Shown piece after piece: positions 6,382 to 13,310 of a stretch of 19,543 bases of DNA. Position 1 is the stretch's first letter. Each line of letters begins with the position of its first letter. The DNA is from CAZESS01 sp964414415. Lineage in GTDB: Archaea; Thermoplasmatota; E2; UBA202; DSCA01. The notes under the pieces were generated by a model. It was not told the origin of the DNA. It saw only the letters and a list, made by a program, of their open reading frames with translations, and ran no database searches. The DNA lies in assembly GCA_964414415.1 (NCBI GenBank), contig CAYPWJ010000024.1, positions 1 to 19,543 of the forward strand, read 5' to 3'. The translations under genes and the position numbers were made by a program.

Positions 6382-8130
6382 ATGCGCGAAACATGCAGCG
6401 ACGGCATAATGTTTTTGGAAACCGAGGTGCGTGAGCCGCGGGATATTGATTTTGACGATTTGGATGCGGATATAACCGTGTTGGCGCATCAGCCCGGCGT
6501 CGGCAAAACCCATGCGGTTATGGAATACATGAAAACGCATCCCGACGCGTTTTATTTCACCGACCGGCATGACACCATCAACGAAATAATCGCGGATATG
6601 GACATCAGCGATTACGAATATTCGCATTGGCAAGGATTTAAGCGTATATGCGAATGGAGACATGCCCGTGAAGGCAAATCCAAATATGGTTTGCCGGTTG
6701 CGGTTTGGTGTCGGTTATGTAACCGCACAAATTGCCGGTATAAACGGCAATTCAACGAACGCGAACGCGTATTTGCGCCATATGAACATCTCAAAACGAG
6801 GCACATCAAGCCCTATCCGCGCGTTGCATTTTTTGACGAAAACAAACTCGATATAGAGACGCTCAGTTTCGATAAAAAAAGCGTTGTTGATTGGATGCGC
6901 ACAATCGATATCGATGAAGGAATGGTAAGGCAGTTGAAAAAAGGTGATTTTACATCGTCTAAACGGTATCGCCTCGGCAGATCGGATGTTGTCGCTCGGC
7001 ATCATGAAACGTTGACGGCTGCATATGAAAACGACGTGCCGGATAAGAAAATGCAGCGTTTGCTTTCGCATAGCGCACAAGAGATTTGGAATTATTTTGA
7101 TTGGGCGCGCAAATATGATGATTACGAAAGCGATTACCACATACCCATTTATTATCATGGGTTTGAGCTTGCACAAGAAGGAGTGCCGCTTGTTTTTCTC
7201 GATGCCACGTTTCATCGTAAATTTTTCCGGTTCTTGTTAGAAGCATACAACGGCGAAATCGGGTTTAACCGCGATATCACAGTAAAAATATATAAGTCGG
7301 CGGAGGAAAACAAAAACACGAATGTATATGCATTGCGCCCACGAAATCGTCGGCCACGCCAAAGTTTCCGATATCGCCGCGACATCAATGAGTGGCTTAT
7401 TCCTGATTTAAACCACATAAAGCGCATATTTGGCGCGGGCAATGTCGGGATAATCGGGCATAAAAACGTCGTTGGGTATGCGCTGATAAACCGTGAATAT
7501 TATGGCAACCTGCGAAGCAGCAACAAATTGGCCGATAAAGATGCGCTTGTCATTTTAGGCACGTACGAAATCAGCGAGCAGGATATTCAGGAGGATATGG
7601 CGAAACTGTTGTATAAACCATTGAAAAAAATCAAGGAAAACGCTTACAGCCGCAGAAGCCGAAAAAGGCGAAACGGATATACGATGCATCAAGAAAGCGC
7701 GGATGGACATATGGGCGGCAAAAACGGCAGCCGCGGCGAGCCAATATACATGGGTGAATGGATACAACAACTCATATTCGACAACGAAATGTACCAAGCG
7801 TACCATCGCAATCGCGGATTGCGGAACAATCGAACGATAATAACCTACGGGCTCGTACCGCGAAAAATTGACCGAGAATTCAATGTCAAAAAAGTGTACC
7901 GTAACGAAGAAGAAGAGTTTTGGCAAAACCTCGAAGTGCAACATCCCGTTGGATACGTTATGCGAAAACTTCGTGCTATGGTAAACGATTTGGAACAAGG
8001 CGATGCAGCCACACCGGTTGCTCGTAGGTATAAAATATGGAAGGAGGGCGGTCGCGGACCTGACAACCAAGCCGTCGATGGGTTATTGCGTGTGTATAAA
8101 CGCCTCAAAAAACAAGTAAAAAATCAATGA
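6382..8130 (+). CDS. Helicase-like P-loop ATPase with cysteine cluster (probable replication protein)
   Basis: The 582-residue protein has Walker A HQPGVGKTHA (about 36-45) and a Walker B-like VAFFDEN (148-154). A second motif VPLVFLDATF is at 269-278 and a C-terminal helicase-like segment YGNLRSSNKLADKDALVILGT at 374-394. Between the Walker motifs are C90, C110, C113 and C118 (WCRLCNRTNCRYKRQF). This is where XPD/DinG-type helicases hold a 4Fe-4S cluster; a zinc site is the alternative. Similar proteins with the GN-R-SN...LVILG motif occur in archaeal viruses and plasmids, so a role in element replication is likely. The first ATG (6382) follows an in-frame stop at 6370. A second ATG at 6409 is also possible. 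The next small frame overlaps the stop by an ATGA junction. Confidence 0.8.
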   Translation: MRETCSDGIMFLETEVREPRDIDFDDLDADITVLAHQPGVGKTHAVMEYMKTHPDAFYFTDRHDTINEIIADMDISDYEYSHWQGFKRICEWRHAREGKSKYGLPVAVWCRLCNRTNCRYKRQFNERERVFAPYEHLKTRHIKPYPRVAFFDENKLDIETLSFDKKSVVDWMRTIDIDEGMVRQLKKGDFTSSKRYRLGRSDVVARHHETLTAAYENDVPDKKMQRLLSHSAQEIWNYFDWARKYDDYESDYHIPIYYHGFELAQEGVPLVFLDATFHRKFFRFLLEAYNGEIGFNRDITVKIYKSAEENKNTNVYALRPRNRRPRQSFRYRRDINEWLIPDLNHIKRIFGAGNVGIIGHKNVVGYALINREYYGNLRSSNKLADKDALVILGTYEISEQDIQEDMAKLLYKPLKKIKENAYSRRSRKRRNGYTMHQESADGHMGGKNGSRGEPIYMGEWIQQLIFDNEMYQAYHRNRGLRNNRTIITYGLVPRKIDREFNVKKVYRNEEEEFWQNLEVQHPVGYVMRKLRAMVNDLEQGDAATPVARRYKIWKEGGRGPDNQAVDGLLRVYKRLKKQVKNQ

Positions 8131-8401
8131 CACTAACGGAAGAGAAACACCAAAAAAATAAATCGCGGAAACGCGCTCTTCAAGAGAATCAGCGCGATTA
8201 TTATAAGATATTATTACAAAAGAACGCGACAACGCGACGACCGCGGTTAACGACAAACGACGCGCGGTTTCGGCGGAACACGCATTCGTTTACCGTGTTC
8301 GATACAAAGGCAATCCATGGATTGTAAAACTCAATGTGTCGCATGTCACAAAGCAATGCGGGGTCAACGCGTTAATGGTTACGCGGCGGCGCAAACGATA
8401 A
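8127..8401 (+). pseudogene. Small basic protein gene, apparently frameshifted
   Basis: ATG 8127 overlaps the stop of the helicase-like gene and opens a frame to 8327 (66 codons). It begins with a convincing charged helix, MTLTEEKHQKNKSRKRALQ... From about 8218 the -1 frame looks more protein-like. It reads on from AAA GAA CGC through VYRVRYKGNPWIVKLNVS and GVNALMVTRRRKR to a TAA at 8399-8401, with no good start codon of its own. The switch point falls at CAAAAGAA (8216-8223). Either a one-base change has broken a gene of about 90 codons, or there is a sequence error, or translation slips here. Function unknown. Confidence 0.45.
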
Positions 8402-8635
8402 ACGACAACATGCCATGAATTACAAACACGGATTGGTTTTATTCAAATCTACAAGCGGTCGCGACCAATTGCGCGGCAAACGCCACGCGTTATGAGCGAG
8501 CAAAGCGGATATAGCGCGCAATTTGAATCCATGACGCCGCCATAACGAAAATAATTTAATCGCTTTGGTTATTAAAATGCGGAAGCAGGTGAGATTATAG
8601 CGGAGGAAGAAACGGAGATCGACCCTGTCAGGGCC
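8402..8635. other. Region with only tiny reading frames
   Basis: No standard gene is visible. A 26-codon frame (8415-8495, MNYKHGLVLFK...) ends in ATGA overlapping a 17-codon frame (8492-8545), and a 7-codon frame lies at 8577-8600. The chained overlaps resemble those of real operons, but the frames are too short to support. They may be debris of a decayed gene. An AGGTGA sequence at 8587-8592 precedes the HNH gene. Confidence 0.3.
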
Positions 8636-9109
8636 GTGTTTGTGATAGTAATCGTGGCTGCGGTTTTACTGTATTTGTACGTACCGCACATTTACTTAAT
8701 CGCGGCGCTCGTTGTCATAATAATTGGTTTAATAGCGGCCACATATTATTATTACACGAAACACCATGCATTTTTGCCCGCGGTATTGACAAAACGATTT
8801 ATTGCATGGGCGCGAGAAGTGCAGGAGGACGGCGGAAAACAACGAAAGAAACGAAAAAAAGTTGTGCCGCCGCCGTCATCAAACCAAAAAAATAGATTAA
8901 TCGTCGATGTCGCAAACGGTAAATGCGAATATCCCGATTGCCACCGCGAAGTTGGATTAGAAGTGCATCATATTAAACCGCGGGCTGATGGTGGGCGAAA
9001 CACCGACAAAAATATGATTGTGTTATGTCGTCATCACCACCACTTGGCGGATAGGGGCGAAATACCGCGGCATAGGTTAAAATATATCGTGAGAAACAGG
9101 AATAAATGA
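8636..9109 (+). CDS. Membrane-anchored HNH endonuclease
   Basis: The 157-residue product has two N-terminal membrane segments (about 2-18 and 20-38) and a basic linker (KQRKKRKK, about 69-76). It ends in an HNH domain: GKCEYPDC (C97, C102), LEVHHIKPRADGGRNTDKN with H111, H112 and N126, then LCRHHHHLAD (C131, H134). The metal-binding and catalytic residues look complete. No ATG exists in frame after the stop at 8573-8575. A GTG at 8636 is taken as the start, with GTG 8642 or an unusual start further upstream possible. HNH nucleases are common on mobile elements but are seldom fused to membrane helices, so it may act at the envelope, for example on entering DNA. Confidence 0.8.
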   Translation: MFVIVIVAAVLLYLYVPHIYLIAALVVIIIGLIAATYYYYTKHHAFLPAVLTKRFIAWAREVQEDGGKQRKKRKKVVPPPSSNQKNRLIVDVANGKCEYPDCHREVGLEVHHIKPRADGGRNTDKNMIVLCRHHHHLADRGEIPRHRLKYIVRNRNK

Positions 9110-9119
9110 GGATGGTAAA

Positions 9120-9368
9120 ATGGGAGTAGTAAAACGAGAAGGTAAATGGACGCTTGAAAAAAAGAAACAAGGCGTGTACGCCATAAAAAGCAGGAAACAA
9201 CAACAAGCGAAAATAATAACCGATGAATACAAACCCGAACAATTTTCCGACGAGCGAATGGACGTAATGACCGAAGTCATCGAAGTAAGCGATTTCAAAG
9301 CGGCAAAAAGGGCGTTCATGGATTACATAAAACGACAGGAGCGCGGCGGAGGATTATTCGGTATCTAA
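9120..9368 (+). CDS. Small conserved-type element protein of unknown function
   Basis: This 82-residue protein starts MGVVKREGKWTLEKKKQGVYAI and has a strand-rich first half. It ends with an acidic/aromatic helix, VIEVSDFKAAKRAFMDYIKRQ. The arrangement (xVVKREGxWxLEKxxxGVY..., then EVxDFxxAxxxF) resembles short proteins I recall from haloarchaeal plasmids and proviruses; no function is known. It lies ten bases after the HNH gene and is probably cotranscribed with it. The preceding GAGGATGGTAAA gives a plausible ribosome-binding site. Confidence 0.7.
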   Translation: MGVVKREGKWTLEKKKQGVYAIKSRKQQQAKIITDEYKPEQFSDERMDVMTEVIEVSDFKAAKRAFMDYIKRQERGGGLFGI

Positions 9369-9477
9369 CCGCGATAGCGCGTTTCTCTGCCGTCCTAACG
9401 TCGGGCTTTGCAGTTGGGCTTTGGTCACGGGACGCGACGTGTTAGAACCGCAGAGCGCCGTTTCTCGCGGTTTCTAA
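9362..9477. repeat. Long imperfect inverted repeat between convergent genes
   Basis: Arms at about 9362-9403 and 9435-9477 are imperfect reverse complements. The best-matched parts are CTCTGC...CTAACGTCG on the left and CGACGTGTTAG...GCAGAG on the right, with ACCGCGA also shared. The 31-base centre contains a direct repeat, GGGCTTTG, 13 bases apart. It lies between the end of the small conserved gene and the end of int(C). It could be a bidirectional terminator, a replication origin feature or a structured RNA. Confidence 0.5.
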
Positions 9478-10557
9478 TCGTCGAACACGCGTACGTCCAC
9501 GCGTTCGTATTCCGCGCGTAAATCGTCGACGTCGTGCGCCGCGTAATGCGACAAATCGATGTCGCCGTTTAACGAATGCCCCATGAGTATTTTTTTGATA
9601 TTCGTGTTGCCACCGTGTCTGTCCCATTCCTGCGAAAAGAATTTCCGCAAATGCTTTGGCATCACGTTGGTTTTACGGAAAAATTTACGCGTCGCGTATT
9701 CGTTGAACGGTTGCATGAATTCGCGTTCCACGAATTTGTATTCGTCGATGTCCTCGGATAAAAACGCCTGCATTTCACGCGCCGCCTCATCGTTGAAAAA
9801 CGCGATGCGGCGTTGCCCCGTTTTTGATTTGCGGACATAAATCACGCGTTCATCCAAATCGATGTCGTCCCAATCCAAATTGTATAATTCCTCGGCGCGG
9901 ATGCCCGATGTCGCGCCGATTAACAACGCGGCGGAATACCGACGCGTGTACAAATTGGATAAATAATCATATGCGTCGCGGATGTCCGCCGGACGCCAAA
10001 TCGTTATGTCGTTGTTGTTGCGGTCTTTCGGCGCCTTCAAATCCGACGCCCAATCCGCGCCCATTGATACACAAAATTTGCGTATTTGGTAAAACATTTT
10101 TTTGTATCCGCCGACGTCGTGTTCGTTTTGCAGCCGTTGCAGGTATTCGAGCGTCGTGTCCTCATCGATGCATCCGTTGACGGCATCTACATATTCGCGG
10201 ATGATCTGTTCGATGCGGTCGAGCCAATTGTCGGAAACACCCGTCAATTCAATGCGCGACAAATGCCGCGATATATCGCGTTCATCGACATGAATGCCGC
10301 GCGGTTGCATCGGCATTCCACGCGCTCGCGATTGCGCTCGCGGATGTGGTTGTGCATACGATTGTGCATACATATCGCGTGGTTGTGCATAATTTTGTGC
10401 ATAAATTTCGGAGTTTGCTTGCAATCGTTGACGCGGATTTGCCGTGTTCCGCGCGTTGTCCCGTCGCGCCGCCGCCGGCGTTCGCCCCCGTTGCACGCGT
10501 CGGTTGTCGCGGCACACGGGCATATCGGGATTTGAACCCGAGTAACTGGCTCCGGAG
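9474..10557 (-). pseudogene. int(C): catalytic 3' part of the split SSV-type tyrosine integrase
   Basis: The frame is open from within the tRNA to a stop at 9474. It follows the att sequence and a linker with repeated YAQ motifs. A core-binding-like region comes next (about residues 100-180 of the 366-codon frame), then the catalytic domain. That domain holds TSGIRAEEL (R226), KSKTGQRR (K251), PKHLRKFF (K307 and R310 as KxxR), LMGHS (H333) and the nucleophile SHYAAH (Y344). A KxxR box in place of HxxR is a feature of SSV-type integrases. The ATG at 10574 lies inside tRNA sequence and is not a genuine start. The real 5' end is int(N) at 2683-2816. In the integrated state this part has lost its N-terminus, so the integrase is presumably inactive. 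Confidence 0.92.
10323..10557 (-). repeat. Right copy of the long direct repeat (int 5' region plus att)
   Basis: It matches 2481-2682 except for two substitutions and 33 extra bases at about 10358-10390. The extra block encodes 11 residues of a YAQ-rich tandem repeat and is in frame. The att core is 10518-10557. Confidence 0.95.
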
Positions 10558-10590
10558 GCCAGTAGGATGTCCATGCTACCTCATATGCCC
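10518..10590 (-). tRNA. tRNA-Arg (anticodon CCG)
   Basis: This 73-base cloverleaf lies on the reverse strand. The acceptor stem is GGGCATA/TATGCCC. The anticodon stem is CTGGC/GCCAG with loop CTCCGGA, giving anticodon CCG. The T stem is TCGGG/CCCGA with loop TTCAAAT. The CCA end is not encoded. The 3' 40 bases come from the element's att site and restore the gene exactly. AAATATTTAT on the reverse strand (10611-10620) is a well-placed TATA box. Confidence 0.93.
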
Positions 10591-10632
10591 AGGCCTGTAT
10601 TACGACGCATCATAAATATTTGCTGCCGTGGG

Positions 10633-11442
10633 TTATGCAAACCCGGTGTGGCCGGGAAAACAGAGCTTCGTGACAGCCAGCAGCAGGCCGAACGCGATGT
10701 AGATGATGCCGACAACGCGCTTCAGCACACGCTCAGGCGCCGCGTTGGCGTACCGGGAGGCGACGAGGGCTGCGGCGCCACCTGCTGCAGCGCCCAGCAC
10801 CGCTGCTCTGATGTCGAGGGCGCCGTACATGCCGTGGCCGATGGTGGCGGCGCCGGCGGTAAAAATCATGATGAGCACCGAGGTGCCGACGGCTCTGTGG
10901 ATGGGATAATCGAGCAGGATGACGAGGGAGAGCAGGATGACCATGCCGCCGCCTGCGCCGACGACGCCGCAGATGATGCCGATGACCAGGCCGGCAGCAG
11001 CCATGAGGAACGTTTCCTGTTTCCTGAGCCGCTCGATGTAGGGGATGTCGCTGAGCAGGCTGCCGTCCATGATGCCGGGGCGGGCAACAAAGGCCAGTCC
11101 GATGCCGAGTGTGATGAGTCCGCTGCCGCCGCCGAGCGTCGTCGCCGACAGAAACGATGACGCCCAGCTGCCGACGATGGCACCGGTCACCGAGGCCGAG
11201 GCGATCCATGCGCCGGCTCGCAGGTCGACGCGGCTGTGGTTGGAGTAGCTGTAGGCGGCCACGATGGATACGAAGATGTCGATGGCGAGCGCGATGGCGA
11301 TTGCCTCGTAGGGCTCGTAGCCGGCGAACACGACGAGGATGGGCACCGCGACGGCTACGGCGCTGGCACCGATGAGACCGGTTATCGCGCCGGCGCCGCA
11401 TCCCGCCAGCAGGATAAAAAGCACGTCGAGCGGGTTAGGCAT
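10633..11442 (-). CDS. TauE/SafE-family permease
   Basis: This 269-residue protein has about eight membrane helices in two related halves. Each half starts with a glycine-rich signature: GAITGLIGASAVAVAVPIL (about 18-36) and GIICGVVGAGGGMVILLSL in the second half. That two-fold repeat is typical of the TauE/SafE/YfcA family, which moves organosulfur or organic anions such as sulfoacetate or sulfite across the membrane. The exact substrate cannot be read from sequence. The gene ends 42 bases before the start of the tRNA-Arg gene on the same strand. The neighbouring sulfotransferase-like gene is divergent, so a shared sulfur theme is possible but weak. Confidence 0.88.
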   Translation of the reverse strand: MPNPLDVLFILLAGCGAGAITGLIGASAVAVAVPILVVFAGYEPYEAIAIALAIDIFVSIVAAYSYSNHSRVDLRAGAWIASASVTGAIVGSWASSFLSATTLGGGSGLITLGIGLAFVARPGIMDGSLLSDIPYIERLRKQETFLMAAAGLVIGIICGVVGAGGGMVILLSLVILLDYPIHRAVGTSVLIMIFTAGAATIGHGMYGALDIRAAVLGAAAGGAAALVASRYANAAPERVLKRVVGIIYIAFGLLLAVTKLCFPGHTGFA

Positions 11443-11614
11443 CCAGCGACACCTGGTCTGCCGTGTATGTGAAATGGATGAAGGGGTGAAGGCTCGTCAT
11501 CAGGGGTATATGCCGCCGGGATATTTATAGGTTGACGCCTCGACAGCGTGAAGCATAAGTATTTTTATAGCGACGCTTCGTTACATCACCGGGCATCCAC
11601 TATCAGTGATAGCG

Positions 11615-12220
11615 ATGACGGGACAGCAGCCAAAGGTGTTCTGCATCGGGTTGTCGAAGACCGGCACGACGAGTCTCACCGCCGCTCTCAAGCAGCTCGG
11701 CTACCGGGCGAAGCATTTTCCCATCCGGATGGTCCGGTACAGCGACGGTGTTCTCTCCTTTGATGGATCCATCGTGGCCCGGTATGACGCCCTGTCCGAT
11801 CTACCTGTCGCCCGGTTTTACCGGCAGCTCGACGCGCTGTTCCCCGGCTCGTGGTTCATCCTGACCACCCGGCAGATTGATGACTGGCTTGACTCGTGCC
11901 GCCGTCATGTCTGGCCCGGTCAGTTCATCAGGGTAGACACATGGTTCAATCGTCTCCACCGGGACATGTATGGTGCTATCGACTACGATGAGGAGTGCTT
12001 CCGTCGGGCGTACATCCGCCACGTCAGTGGTGTCCACCGTTATTTTGAAGGTCGGGAGGCGGATCTTCTCGAGTTCAGCGTGACGGGGGGTGACTCGTGG
12101 GAAAAACTGTGTCGGTTCCTCGGTCATGATGTCCCCGACGGCCCGTTTCCACGGAAGGACTGCCTGTACAGCCGGTTTTTCAAGCTGGTGCCGCTTCATC
12201 GACTCCGCGACGGCTGGTAA
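11615..12220 (+). CDS. Sulfotransferase-like P-loop protein
   Basis: The 201-residue product begins MTGQQPKVFCIGLSKTGTTSLTAAL. The SKTGTTS segment is the phosphosulfate-binding loop of the sulfotransferase fold. Next come LGYRAKHFP, a segment PGSWFILTTRQIDDWLDS matching the family's second conserved block, and SWEKLCRFLGHDVPDGPFPRKD at the C-terminus. The whole layout fits the short Sulfotransfer_4-type family, which should use PAPS, although some members have no proven donor. An in-frame GTG at 11606 is less likely than ATG 11615. TATTTTTATAG (about 11560-11570) lies upstream and implies a leader of about 20 bases. The gene converges with the coiled-coil gene, two bases apart. Confidence 0.85.
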   Translation: MTGQQPKVFCIGLSKTGTTSLTAALKQLGYRAKHFPIRMVRYSDGVLSFDGSIVARYDALSDLPVARFYRQLDALFPGSWFILTTRQIDDWLDSCRRHVWPGQFIRVDTWFNRLHRDMYGAIDYDEECFRRAYIRHVSGVHRYFEGREADLLEFSVTGGDSWEKLCRFLGHDVPDGPFPRKDCLYSRFFKLVPLHRLRDGW

Positions 12221-12222
12221 TG

Positions 12223-12720
12223 TTACAGGAGCAGGGCAAGCAGCAGCGCGACCAGTGCGACGACGAGGGCTGCCAGTGCGATGGCGATGGCGAGCCGCGC
12301 TAGTTTTTCCATGGCCTTCGACAGTAATGCATGGTACTTCATCGAGAGGACGTTGAGGACGACGTCGAGCTTGCGGTGTATCTTGCCCGCGGTGGCCATT
12401 GTCTCGTAGGCGTGGTCTATCTCGTCTTCGTACATATCGATTATTTCTTCTACTCCGTCATCCTCGATTTTTCCCTCGGCGTGCAGTTTTTTGGCCCGGG
12501 CTATCTCTGCCTTGTTTCTTCGGACTGCGTTTTCTGCCTTGGCAGCCTCGTAGGCTGCCTTCGCTGCGGAGTGATAGACTGGCTGGAGCTTGGCGTCGAC
12601 GACGTTTTCCATCCTGACGATGCTGTAGCCGCCGAGGTTGCTGAAGATGGCGTCAAGGGTGTGTGACGCTTGTTTCATCGATGGGTTCTCGTCGTCCCGG
12701 CGTGTGCCTCCGTCTGTCAT
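12223..12720 (-). CDS. Coiled-coil protein with C-terminal membrane anchor
   Basis: This 165-residue protein has a short polar N-terminus and a long alanine/lysine/glutamate-rich helical region (about 45-130, including AAKAENAVRRNKAEIARAKK and GVEEIIDMYEDEIDHAYE). It ends in a very hydrophobic run, AIAIALAALVVALVALLLALLL, of about 22 residues. This is a tail-anchored topology with the coiled coil in the cytoplasm. The region SNLGGYSIVRMENVVDAKL and the helical pattern recall archaeal ESCRT-III-like or similar coiled-coil proteins, but I cannot assign a family. ATG 12720 is preferred over 12735 because the TATA box at 12739-12748 lies about 25 bases before it. Confidence 0.75.
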   Translation of the reverse strand: MTDGGTRRDDENPSMKQASHTLDAIFSNLGGYSIVRMENVVDAKLQPVYHSAAKAAYEAAKAENAVRRNKAEIARAKKLHAEGKIEDDGVEEIIDMYEDEIDHAYETMATAGKIHRKLDVVLNVLSMKYHALLSKAMEKLARLAIAIALAALVVALVALLLALLL

Positions 12721-12738
12721 CCATTGTATAAGCACAGC

Positions 12739-12748
12739 GATATAAAAA
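12739..12748 (-). promoter_or_regulatory. TATA box of the coiled-coil gene
   Basis: On the reverse strand TTTTTATATCG is centred about 25 bases before ATG 12720. This indicates a leaderless transcript and settles the start codon choice. Confidence 0.55.
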
Positions 12749-12808
12749 AGCTATCGATTGCGGTCGCGCTTCTGGTACTGCAGGTTTTTGCATCTCGATG
12801 GTGGAAAC

Positions 12809-12820
12809 GTTTTTATATCT
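12809..12820 (+). promoter_or_regulatory. TATA box of the DtxR-ZIP operon
   Basis: GTTTTTATATCT is centred near 12815. Transcription would start near 12842, inside the inverted repeat at 12832-12852, so a bound regulator should block initiation. Confidence 0.6.
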
Positions 12821-12831
12821 CCGCGCTTTTA

Positions 12832-12852
12832 TTTTTAGGCAATACCTAAAAA
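12832..12852. promoter_or_regulatory. DtxR-type operator overlapping the start codon
   Basis: This is a perfect inverted repeat with 8-base arms, TTTTTAGG and CCTAAAAA, separated by CAATA. It covers the expected transcription start and touches the A of the ATG at 12852. The TTAGG...CCTAA half-sites match the DtxR/IdeR/MntR operator style, and the gene it precedes encodes such a regulator. Negative autoregulation of regulator plus transporter by metal is the natural reading. Confidence 0.8.
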
Positions 12853-13310
12853 TGAACGCGGTCCCCGGAATCACTGAAAACGAGGCAAAATACTTGAAGC
12901 ACATCTACAGGAAGCAGCATGAGGAGTCCCAGGATATACACACCACTGGCCTGGCAACGTCGCTCGGCGTTCGCCCGGCCACTGTGACCGAAGTGCTTCA
13001 AACCCTCGACGAGAAGGAGCTCCTTCACTATACGCCATACCGAGGGGTGCAACTGACAGAGCGGGGACGGCAGGCAGCAGAGACATTTCTCCGGAAACAC
13101 AGGATCCTGGAGACACTGCTCACCGACACACTGGCGTATACCCCCGACGAAGCCTGCCGGGAATCGCTCAGGCTCGACTACCACGCCTCCACCCGCCTCA
13201 TCGATGCTATATGCCGGACGCTCGGCCACCCCAAAGTATGCCCCTGCGGCAAGACCATCTTCCGCGGCGCACATTGCAAGGAACACACGGACGGTGACAT
13301 CGATGAGTGA
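12852..13310 (+). CDS. DtxR/MntR-family metal-dependent repressor
   Basis: The 152-residue protein has an N-terminal winged helix (ITENEAKYLKHIYRKQ, then TTGLATSLGVRPATVTEVLQTLDEKELL as the helix-turn-helix). It has a metal-binding and dimerisation domain: KHRILETLL (H83, E87), DEACRESLRLDYHAS (C102, E104, H111) and the family's closing LGHPKVCPCGKTI. The C-terminal SH3-like domain of long DtxR proteins is absent, as in MntR/SirR-like forms. It should sense Fe(II) or Mn(II) and bind the operator over its own start. An upstream ATG at 12798 lies before the TATA box and operator and is rejected. The ATG of the ZIP transporter overlaps its stop by eight bases. Confidence 0.93.
   Translation: MNAVPGITENEAKYLKHIYRKQHEESQDIHTTGLATSLGVRPATVTEVLQTLDEKELLHYTPYRGVQLTERGRQAAETFLRKHRILETLLTDTLAYTPDEACRESLRLDYHASTRLIDAICRTLGHPKVCPCGKTIFRGAHCKEHTDGDIDE

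Larger units (their letters stand above)
2643..10557. mobile_element. Integrated archaeal element (~7.9 kb) in tRNA-Arg(CCG) carrying a CRISPR-like locus
   Basis: It is bounded by 40-bp identical direct repeats (2643-2682 and 10518-10557), each equal to the 3' part of tRNA-Arg from the anticodon loop onward. Int(N) is at the left end and int(C) at the right. The interior is clearly more A+T-rich than the flanks and uses different codons. Excision between the repeats would give a circle of about 7875 bp. Cargo: CRISPR-like array, TnpB/Cas12-like nuclease, small membrane protein, CPBP protease, zinc-ribbon membrane protein, helicase-like ATPase, frameshifted small gene, membrane HNH protein and one small conserved protein. 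No capsid, terminase or Cas1/Cas2 gene is recognisable, so it could be an integrated plasmid or a poorly known virus. Confidence 0.92.

Noticed and set aside
10346..11160. Long + strand frames opposite int(C), tRNA-Arg and the TauE gene
   Set aside because: They are antisense shadows in high-GC sequence. The reverse-strand genes have clear families and the tRNA is intact.
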